Origin: Ancylobacter sp. TS-1
GTDB lineage: Bacteria; Pseudomonadota; Alphaproteobacteria; Rhizobiales; Xanthobacteraceae
DNA length: 64,000 nt
NCBI RefSeq assembly: GCF_009223885.1
Contig: NZ_CP045144.1
Span: 3,398,001 to 3,462,000 of the forward strand
Direction: 5' to 3'
Part shown: piece by piece, positions 35,699 to 44,185 of the stretch
Numbering within the stretch: position 1 is the first letter of the stretch
Layout of the letters: each line of letters begins with the position of its first letter
Position numbers and translations under genes: made by a program
Notes under the pieces: model-generated
The model's input: the letters and a program-made list of their open reading frames with translations, nothing else
Database searches by the model: none
What the model was told of the DNA's origin: nothing

Positions 35699-36229
35699 TC
35701 AGGCCCGGCGCTTGGGCCGCAGCCGCACCACCACGTCGACGCGCGCCACCTCGTAGCCTTCCGGCGGCTCGGGAATGCGCTCCACCTCGACCGAGGCGCT
35801 CGGAATGTCGACGAGGTTGTTCTCGCCTTCGAGGAAGAAGTGGTGATGGTCCGACGGGTTGGTGTCGAAATAGGTCTTGGAGCCATCGACCGCCAGTTCG
35901 CGCAGCAGGCCCACTTCGGTGAACTGGTGCAGCGTGTTGTAGACGGTGGCGAGCGAGACCGGGAAGCGTGCCTTGATCGCTTCCTCGTGCAGGATTTCCG
36001 CCGAGATGTGGCGGTCGCCCTTGGCGAACAGCAGCCAACCGAGCGCCAGACGCTGGCGGGTCGGGCGCAGGCCGACGTCGCGCAGCATGTGGCGCACGTC
36101 ATGGAACGGGCAGCCGGTGCGGCTGGTGCCGGCACCGTCGCGCAGGCGGGCAACCGGCAGCACGGGCTCCTCCTCGTCGATCACGACGCGGGAGATCGCT
36201 ATGTTGTGGGGGCGCAGGCCTTCACTCAT
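35699..36229 (-). CDS. irr: Iron response regulator Irr (Fur family)
   Basis: 176 residues from the ATG at 36229. The heme regulatory motif GCPFHD and the histidine cluster HHHFF, both Irr hallmarks, are present, as is the winged helix LRPTRQRLALGWLLFA and ISAEILHEEAIK with VSLATVYNTLHQFTEVG. Irr controls heme and iron genes in Rhizobiales and is degraded or inactivated when heme is plentiful. It is divergent from fabA-fabB-fabI, an order conserved in this group. A minus-strand promoter is visible at 36373-36402. Confidence 0.95.
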   Translation of the reverse strand: MSEGLRPHNIAISRVVIDEEEPVLPVARLRDGAGTSRTGCPFHDVRHMLRDVGLRPTRQRLALGWLLFAKGDRHISAEILHEEAIKARFPVSLATVYNTLHQFTEVGLLRELAVDGSKTYFDTNPSDHHHFFLEGENNLVDIPSASVEVERIPEPPEGYEVARVDVVVRLRPKRRA

Positions 36230-36637
36230 CTCGCATTCCGAACCATTGTAAATCGGCGCTCCGGCAGGCCCCTGGGGCTCCGGCGCGACCGATCCGCAAC
36301 ATGTCTTGCACCGCTGCCGGCGATGGAACGAACCTGTTCCGCTGCTTCCAGCCAATGCGTTTTTCAGCTGTTATTATATCTATACGCCACGCGCCGGGGC
36401 AATATCGGGAGCGATAATCGTAATTGTTCCAATCTGTGGCGGTGTCGGACAGGGCGCCGGAGCTTGGCGCCGGGCCTGTCATGGCCGTGACATTTTGATT
36501 GGCGTGCGGGTTGCCGCGACGGCTTTGAGCGGGCAGGACGCTGTGATAGGAAGCGCCGAGCGATCGGCGGCCTGTCGGGGCGGACCCCGGCGACCGCTGC
36601 TGGGGAGCTGGCGGCGAGGCCGCTCAAGGCAAAGAAA
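36230..36637. other. 408-base irr/fabA divergent intergenic region
   Basis: This holds the promoters of the minus-strand irr gene and the plus-strand fabA operon. A good minus-strand promoter is given separately at 36373-36402. No clear plus-strand promoter or iron-control-element palindrome (TTTAGAA-type) was found. No gene was recognised here. Confidence 0.5.
36373..36402 (-). promoter_or_regulatory. Candidate sigma-70 promoter of irr
   Basis: On the minus strand TTGCCC (36402-36397), an 18-base spacer, and a perfect TATAAT (36378-36373). Transcription would begin near 36366, giving a leader of about 135 bases before the irr start codon. Confidence 0.55.
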
Positions 36638-37171
36638 GTGGCAAGCGTGGGTAGCACCGATACGATGGTCGAGCGGCAGTCGAGCTTCACTTACGAGGAA
36701 TTGCTGGCGTGCGGGCGCGGCGAGCTTTTCGGCCCCGGCAATGCGCAGCTTCCCGCGCCGCCGATGCTGATGTTCGACCGCATCACCGAGATTTCCGAGA
36801 CCGGCGGACCGAACGGCAAGGGCCATGTACGCGCCGAACTCGACGTGAAGCCGGACCTGTGGTTCTTCGCCTGCCACTTCCTCGGCGACCCGGTGATGCC
36901 GGGCTGCCTCGGCCTCGACGCCCTCTGGCAGCTCGTGGGTTTCCATCTCGGCTGGCTCGGCGCCCCCGGGCGCGGGCGGGCGCTCGGCGCCGGCGAGATC
37001 AAGTTCTCCGGCCAGGTCCTGCCCAGCGTGAAGAAGGTGGTCTACGGCATCGACTTCAAGCGCGTGATGCGCTCCCGGCTCGTGCTCGGCATCGCCGATG
37101 GCTGGCTGGAGGCCGACGGCGAAGTGATCTATCGCGCGAGCGACCTCAAGGTCGGCCTGTTCCAGACCTGA
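36638..37171 (+). CDS. fabA: 3-hydroxydecanoyl-ACP dehydratase/isomerase
   Basis: 177 residues from GTG 36638; the ATG at 36665 gives 168, closer to the family's ~170, and may be the true start. The N-terminus [14 protein letters not shown] and active-site region [18 protein letters not shown] (catalytic His; Asp further on) are diagnostic. FabA dehydrates 3-hydroxyacyl-ACP and isomerises the C10 product, opening the anaerobic branch to unsaturated fatty acids. It is the first gene of fabA-fabB-fabI, 65 bases before fabB. Confidence 0.95.
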   Translation: MASVGSTDTMVERQSSFTYEELLACGRGELFGPGNAQLPAPPMLMFDRITEISETGGPNGKGHVRAELDVKPDLWFFACHFLGDPVMPGCLGLDALWQLVGFHLGWLGAPGRGRALGAGEIKFSGQVLPSVKKVVYGIDFKRVMRSRLVLGIADGWLEADGEVIYRASDLKVGLFQT

Positions 37172-37236
37172 GCCCGCGACCCTTGCGGGGCGCCGGTTCC
37201 GGCGCCATCTCGCCTGCTTTGAAAGAAAGGAAGCCT

Positions 37237-38463
37237 ATGCGCCGTGTTGTCGTAACCGGAATGGGCATCGTCTCGTCGATCGGCAACTCGACGCAGGAGG
37301 TTCTCGCCTCCCTGCGCGAGGGCAAGAGCGGCATCACCCGCAGCGAGCGCTATGCCGAGCTCGGCTTCCGCAGCCAGGTCCATGGCGCGCCCCAGCTCGA
37401 CGCCAGCGAGATCGTCGACCGCCGCGCCATGCGCTTCCATGGTGGCGGCACGGCATGGAACCACGTCGCGATGGATCAGGCGATCCGCGACGCCGGGCTC
37501 GAGGAGAACGAGGTCTCCAACGAGCGTACCGGCCTCATCATGGGCTCGGGCGGCTCCTCCACCCGCACCATCGTCGAGGCGGCGGACATCACCCGCAAGA
37601 ATTCGAACCCCAAGCGCGTCGGTCCCTTCGCGGTGCCGAAGGCGATGGGCTCGACCGCCTCGGCCACGCTGTCGACCTGGTTCAAGATCAAGGGCGCGAG
37701 CTATTCCATCTCGGCCGCCTGCGCCACCACCAACATCTGCATCGGCAACGCCGCCGAGCAGATCCGCTGGGGCAAGCAGGACATCGTCTTCGCCGGCGGC
37801 TGCGAGGACCTCGACTGGACGCTGTCCTGCCTGTTCGACGCCATGGGCGCGATGTCGTCCGACTACAATGACCGCCCGGCGGTCGCCTCGCGGCCCTATG
37901 ACAAGAACCGCGACGGCTTCGTGATTTCCGGCGGCGCTGGCGTCCTCGTGCTCGAGGAACTGGAGCACGCCAAGGCGCGCGGCGCGCGCATCTATGCCGA
38001 GATCGTCGGCTATGGCGCGACCTCGGACGGCGCCGACATGGTGGCCCCCTCGGGCGAGGGTGCGGCCCGCGCCATGCGGCTCGCGCTGCAGGAGGCCGGC
38101 GGCGCCGGCATCGACTACATCAACCCGCACGCCACCTCGACCCCGATCGGCGATCTCAAGGAGATCGAGGCGATCCGCGCCGTGTTCGGCGACAAGGCCC
38201 CGCCGATTTCGGCCACCAAGTCGCTCACCGGCCATTCGCAGGGCGCCACCGGCGTGCATGAGGCGATCTACTCGATCCTGATGATGCAGAACGGCTTCAT
38301 CGCCGCGAGCGCCCATATCGACGAGATCGACCCCGCCTTCGCCGACATGCCGATCGTGCGCGAGCGCGTCGACCATGCCAAGCTCGGGCGCGTGCTCTCC
38401 AACGGCTTCGGCTTCGGCGGCACCAACGCCGTGCTGGTGCTGCAGCACCCCGAAGCGGCGTGA
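37237..38463 (+). CDS. fabB: 3-oxoacyl-ACP synthase I
   Basis: 408 residues from the ATG at 37237, with AAAGGAAG just upstream. The condensing-enzyme active site is [14 protein letters not shown] (Cys), with the two His in [11 protein letters not shown] and [12 protein letters not shown]. FabB elongates the cis-3 unsaturated intermediate made by FabA and therefore always accompanies it. It lies between fabA and fabI in one transcription unit, 26 bases from the fabI start. Confidence 0.96.
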   Translation: MRRVVVTGMGIVSSIGNSTQEVLASLREGKSGITRSERYAELGFRSQVHGAPQLDASEIVDRRAMRFHGGGTAWNHVAMDQAIRDAGLEENEVSNERTGLIMGSGGSSTRTIVEAADITRKNSNPKRVGPFAVPKAMGSTASATLSTWFKIKGASYSISAACATTNICIGNAAEQIRWGKQDIVFAGGCEDLDWTLSCLFDAMGAMSSDYNDRPAVASRPYDKNRDGFVISGGAGVLVLEELEHAKARGARIYAEIVGYGATSDGADMVAPSGEGAARAMRLALQEAGGAGIDYINPHATSTPIGDLKEIEAIRAVFGDKAPPISATKSLTGHSQGATGVHEAIYSILMMQNGFIAASAHIDEIDPAFADMPIVRERVDHAKLGRVLSNGFGFGGTNAVLVLQHPEAA

Positions 38464-38489
38464 GCGCCCGAGCGGAAGGAACATCGAGC

Positions 38490-39326
38490 ATGAGCCTGAT
38501 GCAGGGGAAACGCGGCCTTATCATGGGCGTCGCGAACGATCACTCCATCGCCTGGGGCATCGCCAAGGTGCTGGCCGCGCAGGGCGCCGAACTCGCTTTC
38601 ACCTACCAGGGCGAGGCGCTCGGGCGCCGGGTGAAGCCGCTCGCCGAGCAGCTCGGCAGCGATACCGTGCTCGCCTGCGACGTCGAGGACATCGCCTCGG
38701 TCGACGCCACCTTCGAGGCGCTGAAGGAGAAATGGGGCTCGCTGGACTTCCTTGTCCACGCCATCGGCTTCTCCGACAAGAACGAGTTGAAGGGCCGCTA
38801 CGCCGACACCACGCGCGCCAATTTCACGCGCACAATGGTGATCTCGTGCTTCTCCTTCACCGAGCTTGCCAGGCGCGCCGCGCCGCTGATGACGAATGGC
38901 GGCTCGCTGATCACGCTGACCTATGGCGGCTCCACCCGGGTCATGCCGAACTACAACGTCATGGGTGTCGCCAAGGCGGCGCTTGAGGCAAGCGTGCGCT
39001 ACCTCGCCGCCGATTACGGCCCGCAGGGGATTCGGGTTAACGCCATTTCCGCCGGCCCGATCCGCACGCTGGCGGGCGCGGGCATCGCCGATGCGCGGCT
39101 GATGTTCAACTACCAGAAGCGTCACGCCCCGCTGCGCCGCACCGTCACCCTCGACGAGGTCGGCGGCGCCGCGCTCTATCTGGTCTCGGACCTGTCCTCG
39201 GGCGTGACCGGCGAAGTGCACTTCGTCGATTCCGGCTACAACATCATCTCGATGCCGCATCCCGACGCGCTGAAGACCATCGAGGACGCCGAGGAACGCG
39301 CCGCCGGCGAAGCCGCTGCGGAGTAG
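38490..39326 (+). CDS. fabI: Enoyl-ACP reductase (copy 1, in fab operon)
   Basis: 278 residues from the ATG at 38490, GGAAGGAA upstream. The SDR-type NAD site GLIMGVANDHSIAWGIAK and the catalytic Tyr-x6-Lys in NYNVMGVAKAALEAS are intact, with the second Tyr in LTYGGS. It completes each elongation round by reducing the enoyl-ACP double bond with NADH. A second full copy lies at 54979-55794. An extra tail (DAEERAAGEAAAE) distinguishes this one. It is followed by a palindromic repeat element at 39340. Confidence 0.95.
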   Translation: MSLMQGKRGLIMGVANDHSIAWGIAKVLAAQGAELAFTYQGEALGRRVKPLAEQLGSDTVLACDVEDIASVDATFEALKEKWGSLDFLVHAIGFSDKNELKGRYADTTRANFTRTMVISCFSFTELARRAAPLMTNGGSLITLTYGGSTRVMPNYNVMGVAKAALEASVRYLAADYGPQGIRVNAISAGPIRTLAGAGIADARLMFNYQKRHAPLRRTVTLDEVGGAALYLVSDLSSGVTGEVHFVDSGYNIISMPHPDALKTIEDAEERAAGEAAAE

Positions 39327-39339
39327 GCCCTGGATGGTG

Positions 39340-39436
39340 CGTCATCCCGGACGGTCCGCAGGACCGATCCGGGATCGCGTGACACGCGGGGCACGGGGCA
39401 CGATCCCGGCTCTCGCTGCGCTCGGCCGGGATGACG
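39340..39436. repeat. GTCATCCCGG palindromic intergenic element, copy 2
   Basis: Outer arms CGTCATCCCGG (39340-39350) and CCGGGATGACG (39426-39436) pair perfectly; inner CCGATCCGGGATCG is also palindromic. It lies between the convergent fabI and pheA genes. Confidence 0.8.
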
Positions 39437-39480
39437 CCGACAGGGCAGCGGCCGGCGCGTGAACGCAGACGGTGCCGGGA

Positions 39481-40332
39481 CTACGCCCTCAGCGCGATGC
39501 GGTAGGGGTGCGCGGGATAGACGCCGAGGATGCGCACTTCCTTCGAGAAGAAGGACAGTTCCTCCAGCGCCAGCCTGAGGCCCTGATCGTCCGGGTGGCC
39601 ATCCACATCGGCATAGAACTGGGTGGCGAAGAACTCGCCGTCGAGCTGGTAGGATTCCAGCTTCGTCATGTTCACGCCATTGGTGGCGAAGCCGCCCATC
39701 GCCTTGTAGAGCGCGGCGGGCACGTTGCGCACGCGGAACACGAAGGTCGTCACGGTCGGGCCGTTATTGGCCGGCGCCCATTCGCCGTCCTTGGCGAGAA
39801 TGACGAAGCGCGTTGTGTTGTGCGCCTCGTCCTCGATGTTCTCGGCGATGATGTCGAGCCCGTAGATCTCCGAGGCCAGCCGCGAGGCGATGGCGGCGCG
39901 GGTGACATCCTGCGCCTCGGCCACCAGCCGGGCCGAGCCGGCGGTGTCGGCGCCCACGACCGCCTTCAGCCCGAGCTTGCGGATGATGTTGCGGCACTGG
40001 CCGAGCGCCATCACATGGCTTTCCACCGTCTTCACCGTGGCGAGCGAGGCCCCCTTCACCGCCATGAGCTGGTGCGACAGCGGCAGGAAGAACTCGCCGA
40101 TGATGGTGAGGCCCGATGTCGGCATCAGATGATGGATGTCCGCCACGCGGCCGGCGACCGAGTTCTCGATCGGGATCATGCCGAGATCGGCCTCGCCGTT
40201 CCGCAACTGGGCGAAGGCGTCCTCGAAGGTGGGGCAGGGCACCGCCTCGTGGTCGGGATAGACCTCGCGGCAGGCGATGTGCGAGTTCGCGCCCGGCTCG
40301 CCCTGGAAGACGATGGTGCGGCGGCTGGTCAT
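39481..40332 (-). CDS. pheA: Prephenate dehydratase
   Basis: 283 residues, a monofunctional PheA without chorismate mutase. The catalytic domain shows [31 protein letters not shown] and NTTRFVIL (the TRF motif). The C-terminal ACT domain, which binds phenylalanine for feedback control, carries [21 protein letters not shown] (broken here: GVNMTKLES is the ESRP-like element). It converts prephenate to phenylpyruvate. The ATG overlaps the stop of kdsB (ATGA), an arrangement conserved in Rhizobiales. Confidence 0.95.
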   Translation of the reverse strand: MTSRRTIVFQGEPGANSHIACREVYPDHEAVPCPTFEDAFAQLRNGEADLGMIPIENSVAGRVADIHHLMPTSGLTIIGEFFLPLSHQLMAVKGASLATVKTVESHVMALGQCRNIIRKLGLKAVVGADTAGSARLVAEAQDVTRAAIASRLASEIYGLDIIAENIEDEAHNTTRFVILAKDGEWAPANNGPTVTTFVFRVRNVPAALYKAMGGFATNGVNMTKLESYQLDGEFFATQFYADVDGHPDDQGLRLALEELSFFSKEVRILGVYPAHPYRIALRA

Positions 40333-41105
40333 GACGGCTTTCCTGTCGGGCTCGTTTTCAGGCTTGTTTCGCGCGCGAGGAAGGCGCGGGCCTTGTCCAG
40401 ATCCTCCGGCGTGTCGACGCCGAGCGGCACGGTGTTCACGATGGCGACGTCGATCCGCATGCCGGCCTCCAGCGCGCGCAACTGCTCCAGTTTCTCGCGG
40501 CTCTCCAGCGGCGAGGGGGGCAGGGCGACGAAGCGTTCCAGCGCGGCACGCCGGTAGGCGTAGAGGCCGATATGGTGGAACAGCGGGCCCTCGCCATAGG
40601 GGGCGGTGGCGCGGGTGAAATAGAGCGCGCGCAGCCGGTCCGCCCGCAGCGGGCTGCCGACCACCTTCACCACGTTCGGGTTGGTGCGCTCATGCGGGTC
40701 GGTGATCTCGGCGGTCAGCGTGCCGATGTCGACGGCCGGATCGTCGAGCAGATCGACGGCGGCGCGGATCAGCGCCGGGTCGATGGTCGGCAGGTCGCCC
40801 TGCACGTTGACGATACGCGAGGCGCGGCCGTCCGGGTCGACCTGGCCGAGCGCCTCGAAGATTCGGTCCGAGCCGGAGGCATGGTCGGTGCGGGTCATGG
40901 CGACGGTGAAGCCGGCCTTCTCCACAGCCTGACGCACGCCCTCGTCGTCGGTGGCGACCACCACGCGGCCGATATCCGCCGCGGCGGAACGCCGCGCCAC
41001 CTCGACGATCATCGGACGGCCGCCAATGTCGGCGAGCGGCTTTCCGGGCAGCCGGGTCGAGGCCATGCGGGCTGGAATAAGTATAAGTGTGTCCCGGGAG
41101 GACAT
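40329..41105 (-). CDS. kdsB: CMP-KDO synthetase (3-deoxy-manno-octulosonate cytidylyltransferase)
   Basis: 258 residues. The nucleotide-binding start [22 protein letters not shown] and the metal site [12 protein letters not shown] are diagnostic, as are [15 protein letters not shown] and [11 protein letters not shown]. KdsB activates KDO with CTP for the lipopolysaccharide inner core. It is the first gene of a two-gene operon with pheA and is divergent from the cytochrome c gene across 221 bases. Confidence 0.95.
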   Translation of the reverse strand: MSSRDTLILIPARMASTRLPGKPLADIGGRPMIVEVARRSAAADIGRVVVATDDEGVRQAVEKAGFTVAMTRTDHASGSDRIFEALGQVDPDGRASRIVNVQGDLPTIDPALIRAAVDLLDDPAVDIGTLTAEITDPHERTNPNVVKVVGSPLRADRLRALYFTRATAPYGEGPLFHHIGLYAYRRAALERFVALPPSPLESREKLEQLRALEAGMRIDVAIVNTVPLGVDTPEDLDKARAFLARETSLKTSPTGKPS

Positions 41106-41326
41106 TTCAGGGCCTTGTCATCGTCACGCGCGGCACCGGAGTGCCCGCCTTCAGAGTGGCGAAACGTAGCACCGCGGCGCGCTTATACGGGTTGCACGCC
41201 AACCGTCAAAATGATTAGTTCCGCCGCGCCATTGGCGGTCGACGCAGGCGGCTGTTACATTTGCGCGCGGGGCGTTGGCGGACCAGCCGGATGGTCGCCG
41301 CGCCGGGTGAGGGAGCTATAATTTCG

Positions 41327-42049
41327 ATGGACAGCTTCGAGCTGAACAAGATTGCTGGTGCGGTGCTGGGCGTGCTCACCTTCACGCTCGGCCTGAATGT
41401 GTTCGCCGACATTCTGTTTTCCAGCCACGCGCCGGAGAAGCCCGGCTTCGAGATCGCGGTGCAAGAGGCTTCGAGCGGCGAGGCCCAGGCTGCCGCCCCG
41501 GCCGCCGTGCCGCTTCCCGTGCTCCTGGCCGCCGCCAGCGCCGAGAAGGGCGCCGCCGTCGCCAAGAAGTGCGCTGCCTGCCACAACTTCGTCGAGGGCG
41601 CCGGCGCCAAGGTCGGCCCGGACCTCTACGGCATCGTCGGCCGCCCGGTCGCCAGCGCGGCGGGCTTCGCCTATTCCGGCGCGATGAAGGCGCATGGCGG
41701 CGAATGGACCTTCCAGGACCTGTCCGACTTCATCAAGAATCCGAAGGCCGACATTCCCGGCACCGCGATGGGCTTCGCCGGCATCGCCAAGGACACCGAG
41801 CGCGCCGACCTGCTGGTCTATCTGAACACGCTCTCGCACAGCCCGCTGCCGCTGCCCAAGGCTGAAGAAGCGGCCAAGCCCGAAGCCGCCGCGCCGACCC
41901 CGGCCGCCGCTCCCGCGCCGGCGGCTCCGGCCCCCGAGGCTGCCCCGGCTCCGGCGGCTCCCGAGACGGCTCCGGCTCCTGCCGCGCCGGCCCCCGAGGC
42001 TGCGCCGGCTCCCGCCGAGCCCGCGCCCGCGGCGCCCGTCACTCCCTGA
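41327..42049 (+). CDS. Membrane-anchored cytochrome c with Ala/Pro-rich tail
   Basis: 240 residues from the ATG at 41327 with GAGGGAG upstream. An N-terminal uncleaved anchor (IAGAVLGVLTFTLGLNVFA) precedes one class I cytochrome c domain: heme site CAACH, Met ligand in GTAMGFAG. This matches CycM/c552-type electron carriers between the bc1 complex and terminal oxidases. The last ~65 residues are an Ala/Pro/Glu low-complexity tail (APAPEAAPAPAAPE-type repeats), unusual for the family, which may be a flexible periplasmic spacer. Two strong terminators follow. Confidence 0.88.
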   Translation: MDSFELNKIAGAVLGVLTFTLGLNVFADILFSSHAPEKPGFEIAVQEASSGEAQAAAPAAVPLPVLLAAASAEKGAAVAKKCAACHNFVEGAGAKVGPDLYGIVGRPVASAAGFAYSGAMKAHGGEWTFQDLSDFIKNPKADIPGTAMGFAGIAKDTERADLLVYLNTLSHSPLPLPKAEEAAKPEAAAPTPAAAPAPAAPAPEAAPAPAAPETAPAPAAPAPEAAPAPAEPAPAAPVTP

Positions 42050-42052
42050 TAG

Positions 42053-42078
42053 AAGGCGCGCCACGCCGCGCGCCTTTT
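42053..42078 (+). terminator. Terminator 1 after cytochrome c gene
   Basis: Stem AAGGCGCG/CGCGCCTT (42053-42060 with 42069-42076), eight-base loop, followed by TTTT. It begins four bases after the stop codon. Confidence 0.7.
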
Positions 42079-42090
42079 CACGATCACGTC

Positions 42091-42128
42091 AGGCCGACGA
42101 CGCAATGCGTCGTCGGCCTTATTCTTTT
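42091..42128 (+). terminator. Terminator 2 after cytochrome c gene
   Basis: Thirteen-base perfect stem AGGCCGACGACGC/GCGTCGTCGGCCT (42091-42103 with 42107-42119), loop AAT, then TTATTCTTTT. A very strong Rho-independent hairpin. Confidence 0.85.
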
Positions 42129-42235
42129 CCGAAGACCGCCCTTCATAGTCGCTCCCGTTCGCGGTCGTCGCCAAACGGGCAGCGTCCGGTATTGTGGAAC
42201 GGATGCGCCTGTTGGCGCGCAAAAGGGATATGTGC

Positions 42236-44185
42236 ATGCAGAACCGGCTCCGCCGCTCCGACCTCCCCGCCTCCGCCGCCCGGCCGATGCCGACGCGTCG
42301 CCTGCCGGTGCGTGGTTTGCCGGCGATTGGCGCCGCCCTGCTCGGCGCCGCCCTCTTCGGAATGTGCCTCGCTGCCGGACCGCTCGCGGCACAGGAGAAC
42401 ACCGCCTCCGCGCCGGCGCCGGAATGGCGGCACGGCCTCTCGCTTATGGGGCAGCCGAAATACCCCGCCGGCTTCAAGCATTTCGACTATGTGAACCCGG
42501 AGGCGCCGAAGGCCGGCCTGCTGCGGCTCTCGGTCGACGGCACCTTCGATTCGCTCAACGACATCGTGCCGCGCGGCACGCCGGCATCGGGGCTCCAGCT
42601 CATCTACGACACGCTGATGACCACCGCCTATGACGAGGTGGCCACCGAATACGGCCTGCTGGCCGAGGCGGTGAGCTTCCCGGCCGACTTCTCCTCGGTG
42701 ACCTATCGCCTGCGCCCCGAGGCGAAGTGGCATGACGGCCAGCCGGTGACGGCGGACGACGTGGTGTGGTCGTTCGAGCAGGTCACCAAGAACAATCCGC
42801 GTCAGGCCTATTACTACAGCCATGTGAAGTCGGCGGCGAAGACCGGCGAGCACGAGGTGACCTTCACCTTCGACCAGGCGGGCAACCGCGAACTGCCGCA
42901 GATCGTCGGCCAGATCCGCGTGATGCCCAAGCACTGGTGGACCGGCACCGACGCCAATGGCAAGCCGCGCGACATCAGCCAGGGCACGCTGGAAATCCCG
43001 CTCGGCTCCGGCCCCTACAAGGTCAAGCAGGTGATCCCCGGCCGCTCCATCTCCTTCGAACGGGTGCCGGACTATTGGGGCGCCGACCTGCCGGTGAATG
43101 TCGGCACCAACAATTTCGCCGAGCAGCGCTACGAGTATTTCCGCGACAGCACCGTGGAACTGGAGGCCTTCAAGGGCGACCAGTACGATTTCCGCGTCGA
43201 GACCTCGGCCAAGGACTGGGCGACCGCCTACGACTTCCCGGCGGTGAAGGCCGGAAAGGTGATCCTCGAGGAATTCCCCGACCGCGCCTCCGGCTCCATG
43301 CAGGCTTTCGTGCCGAATCTGCGCCGGGAGAAGTTCCAGGATCAGCGTGTGCGCCGCGCGCTCAACTACGCCCTCGACTTCGACGGCATGAACCGCACCC
43401 TGTTCTTCGGCCAGTACAAGCGCACCTCAAGCTATTTCCAGAACACCGAACTTGCCTCCTCCGGCCTGCCAACCGGGAAGGAGCTGGAGATTCTGGAGAG
43501 TGTGAAGGACCAGGTGCCGGCCACCGTCTTCACCACGCCCTATGCCAACCCGGAAGGCTGGAGCGAGGGGCTGCGCCGCGCCAATCTGCGCGAGGCGGCC
43601 AAGCTGCTGCGCGAGGCCGGCTACGAGATCACGGGCGGCAAGCTGGTGAACGCCAAGGGCGAGCTCTTCACCATCGAGTTCCTGCTGTCGAGCCCGGCTT
43701 TCGAGCGTGTCGCGTTGTTCTACAAGCCGGCGCTGGAGCGCCTCGGCATCACGGTAAGCGTGCGCCAGGTCGATATCTCGCAATACATCAACCGCCTGCG
43801 CGCACGCGATTTCGATATCATCATCACCGGCTGGGGCCAGTCGCTCTCGCCCGGCAACGAGCAGCGCGACATGTGGGGCTCGGCCGCCGCCGACCGCGAG
43901 GGCTCCAGCAACTATGCCGGCATCAAGGACCCGGGCATCGACGCGCTGATCGAGAAGGTCATCTACGCAAAGGACCGCGAGGAGCTGGTCGCCGCTACCC
44001 ATGCGCTCGACCGCGTGCTGCTGGCGCATGACTATGTGATCCCGAGTTGGAACTACCCGGCCACCCGCACCGCCCGCTGGAACCGCTTCGGCCGACCCGA
44101 GAAGCTGCCGGCCTATTCCTTCGGCTTCCCGGATATCTGGTGGTGGGACGCCGAACTCGCCGCCAAGACCGGGGGTACCCAGTGA
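42236..44185 (+). CDS. Peptide ABC transporter binding protein 1 (YejA-like, family 5)
   Basis: 649 residues from the ATG at 42236 (AAAGGG eight bases upstream). A Sec signal (LPAIGAALLGAALFGMCLAA, cleavage near PLAAQ) precedes an SBP_bac_5 domain with WRHGLSLMGQPKYPAGFKH and WHDGQPVTADDVVWSFE. The closest group is YejA, the binding protein of the YejABEF importer (microcin C and other peptides in E. coli). Its TGA overlaps a GTG of the second binding-protein gene. Confidence 0.88.
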   Translation: MQNRLRRSDLPASAARPMPTRRLPVRGLPAIGAALLGAALFGMCLAAGPLAAQENTASAPAPEWRHGLSLMGQPKYPAGFKHFDYVNPEAPKAGLLRLSVDGTFDSLNDIVPRGTPASGLQLIYDTLMTTAYDEVATEYGLLAEAVSFPADFSSVTYRLRPEAKWHDGQPVTADDVVWSFEQVTKNNPRQAYYYSHVKSAAKTGEHEVTFTFDQAGNRELPQIVGQIRVMPKHWWTGTDANGKPRDISQGTLEIPLGSGPYKVKQVIPGRSISFERVPDYWGADLPVNVGTNNFAEQRYEYFRDSTVELEAFKGDQYDFRVETSAKDWATAYDFPAVKAGKVILEEFPDRASGSMQAFVPNLRREKFQDQRVRRALNYALDFDGMNRTLFFGQYKRTSSYFQNTELASSGLPTGKELEILESVKDQVPATVFTTPYANPEGWSEGLRRANLREAAKLLREAGYEITGGKLVNAKGELFTIEFLLSSPAFERVALFYKPALERLGITVSVRQVDISQYINRLRARDFDIIITGWGQSLSPGNEQRDMWGSAAADREGSSNYAGIKDPGIDALIEKVIYAKDREELVAATHALDRVLLAHDYVIPSWNYPATRTARWNRFGRPEKLPAYSFGFPDIWWWDAELAAKTGGTQ

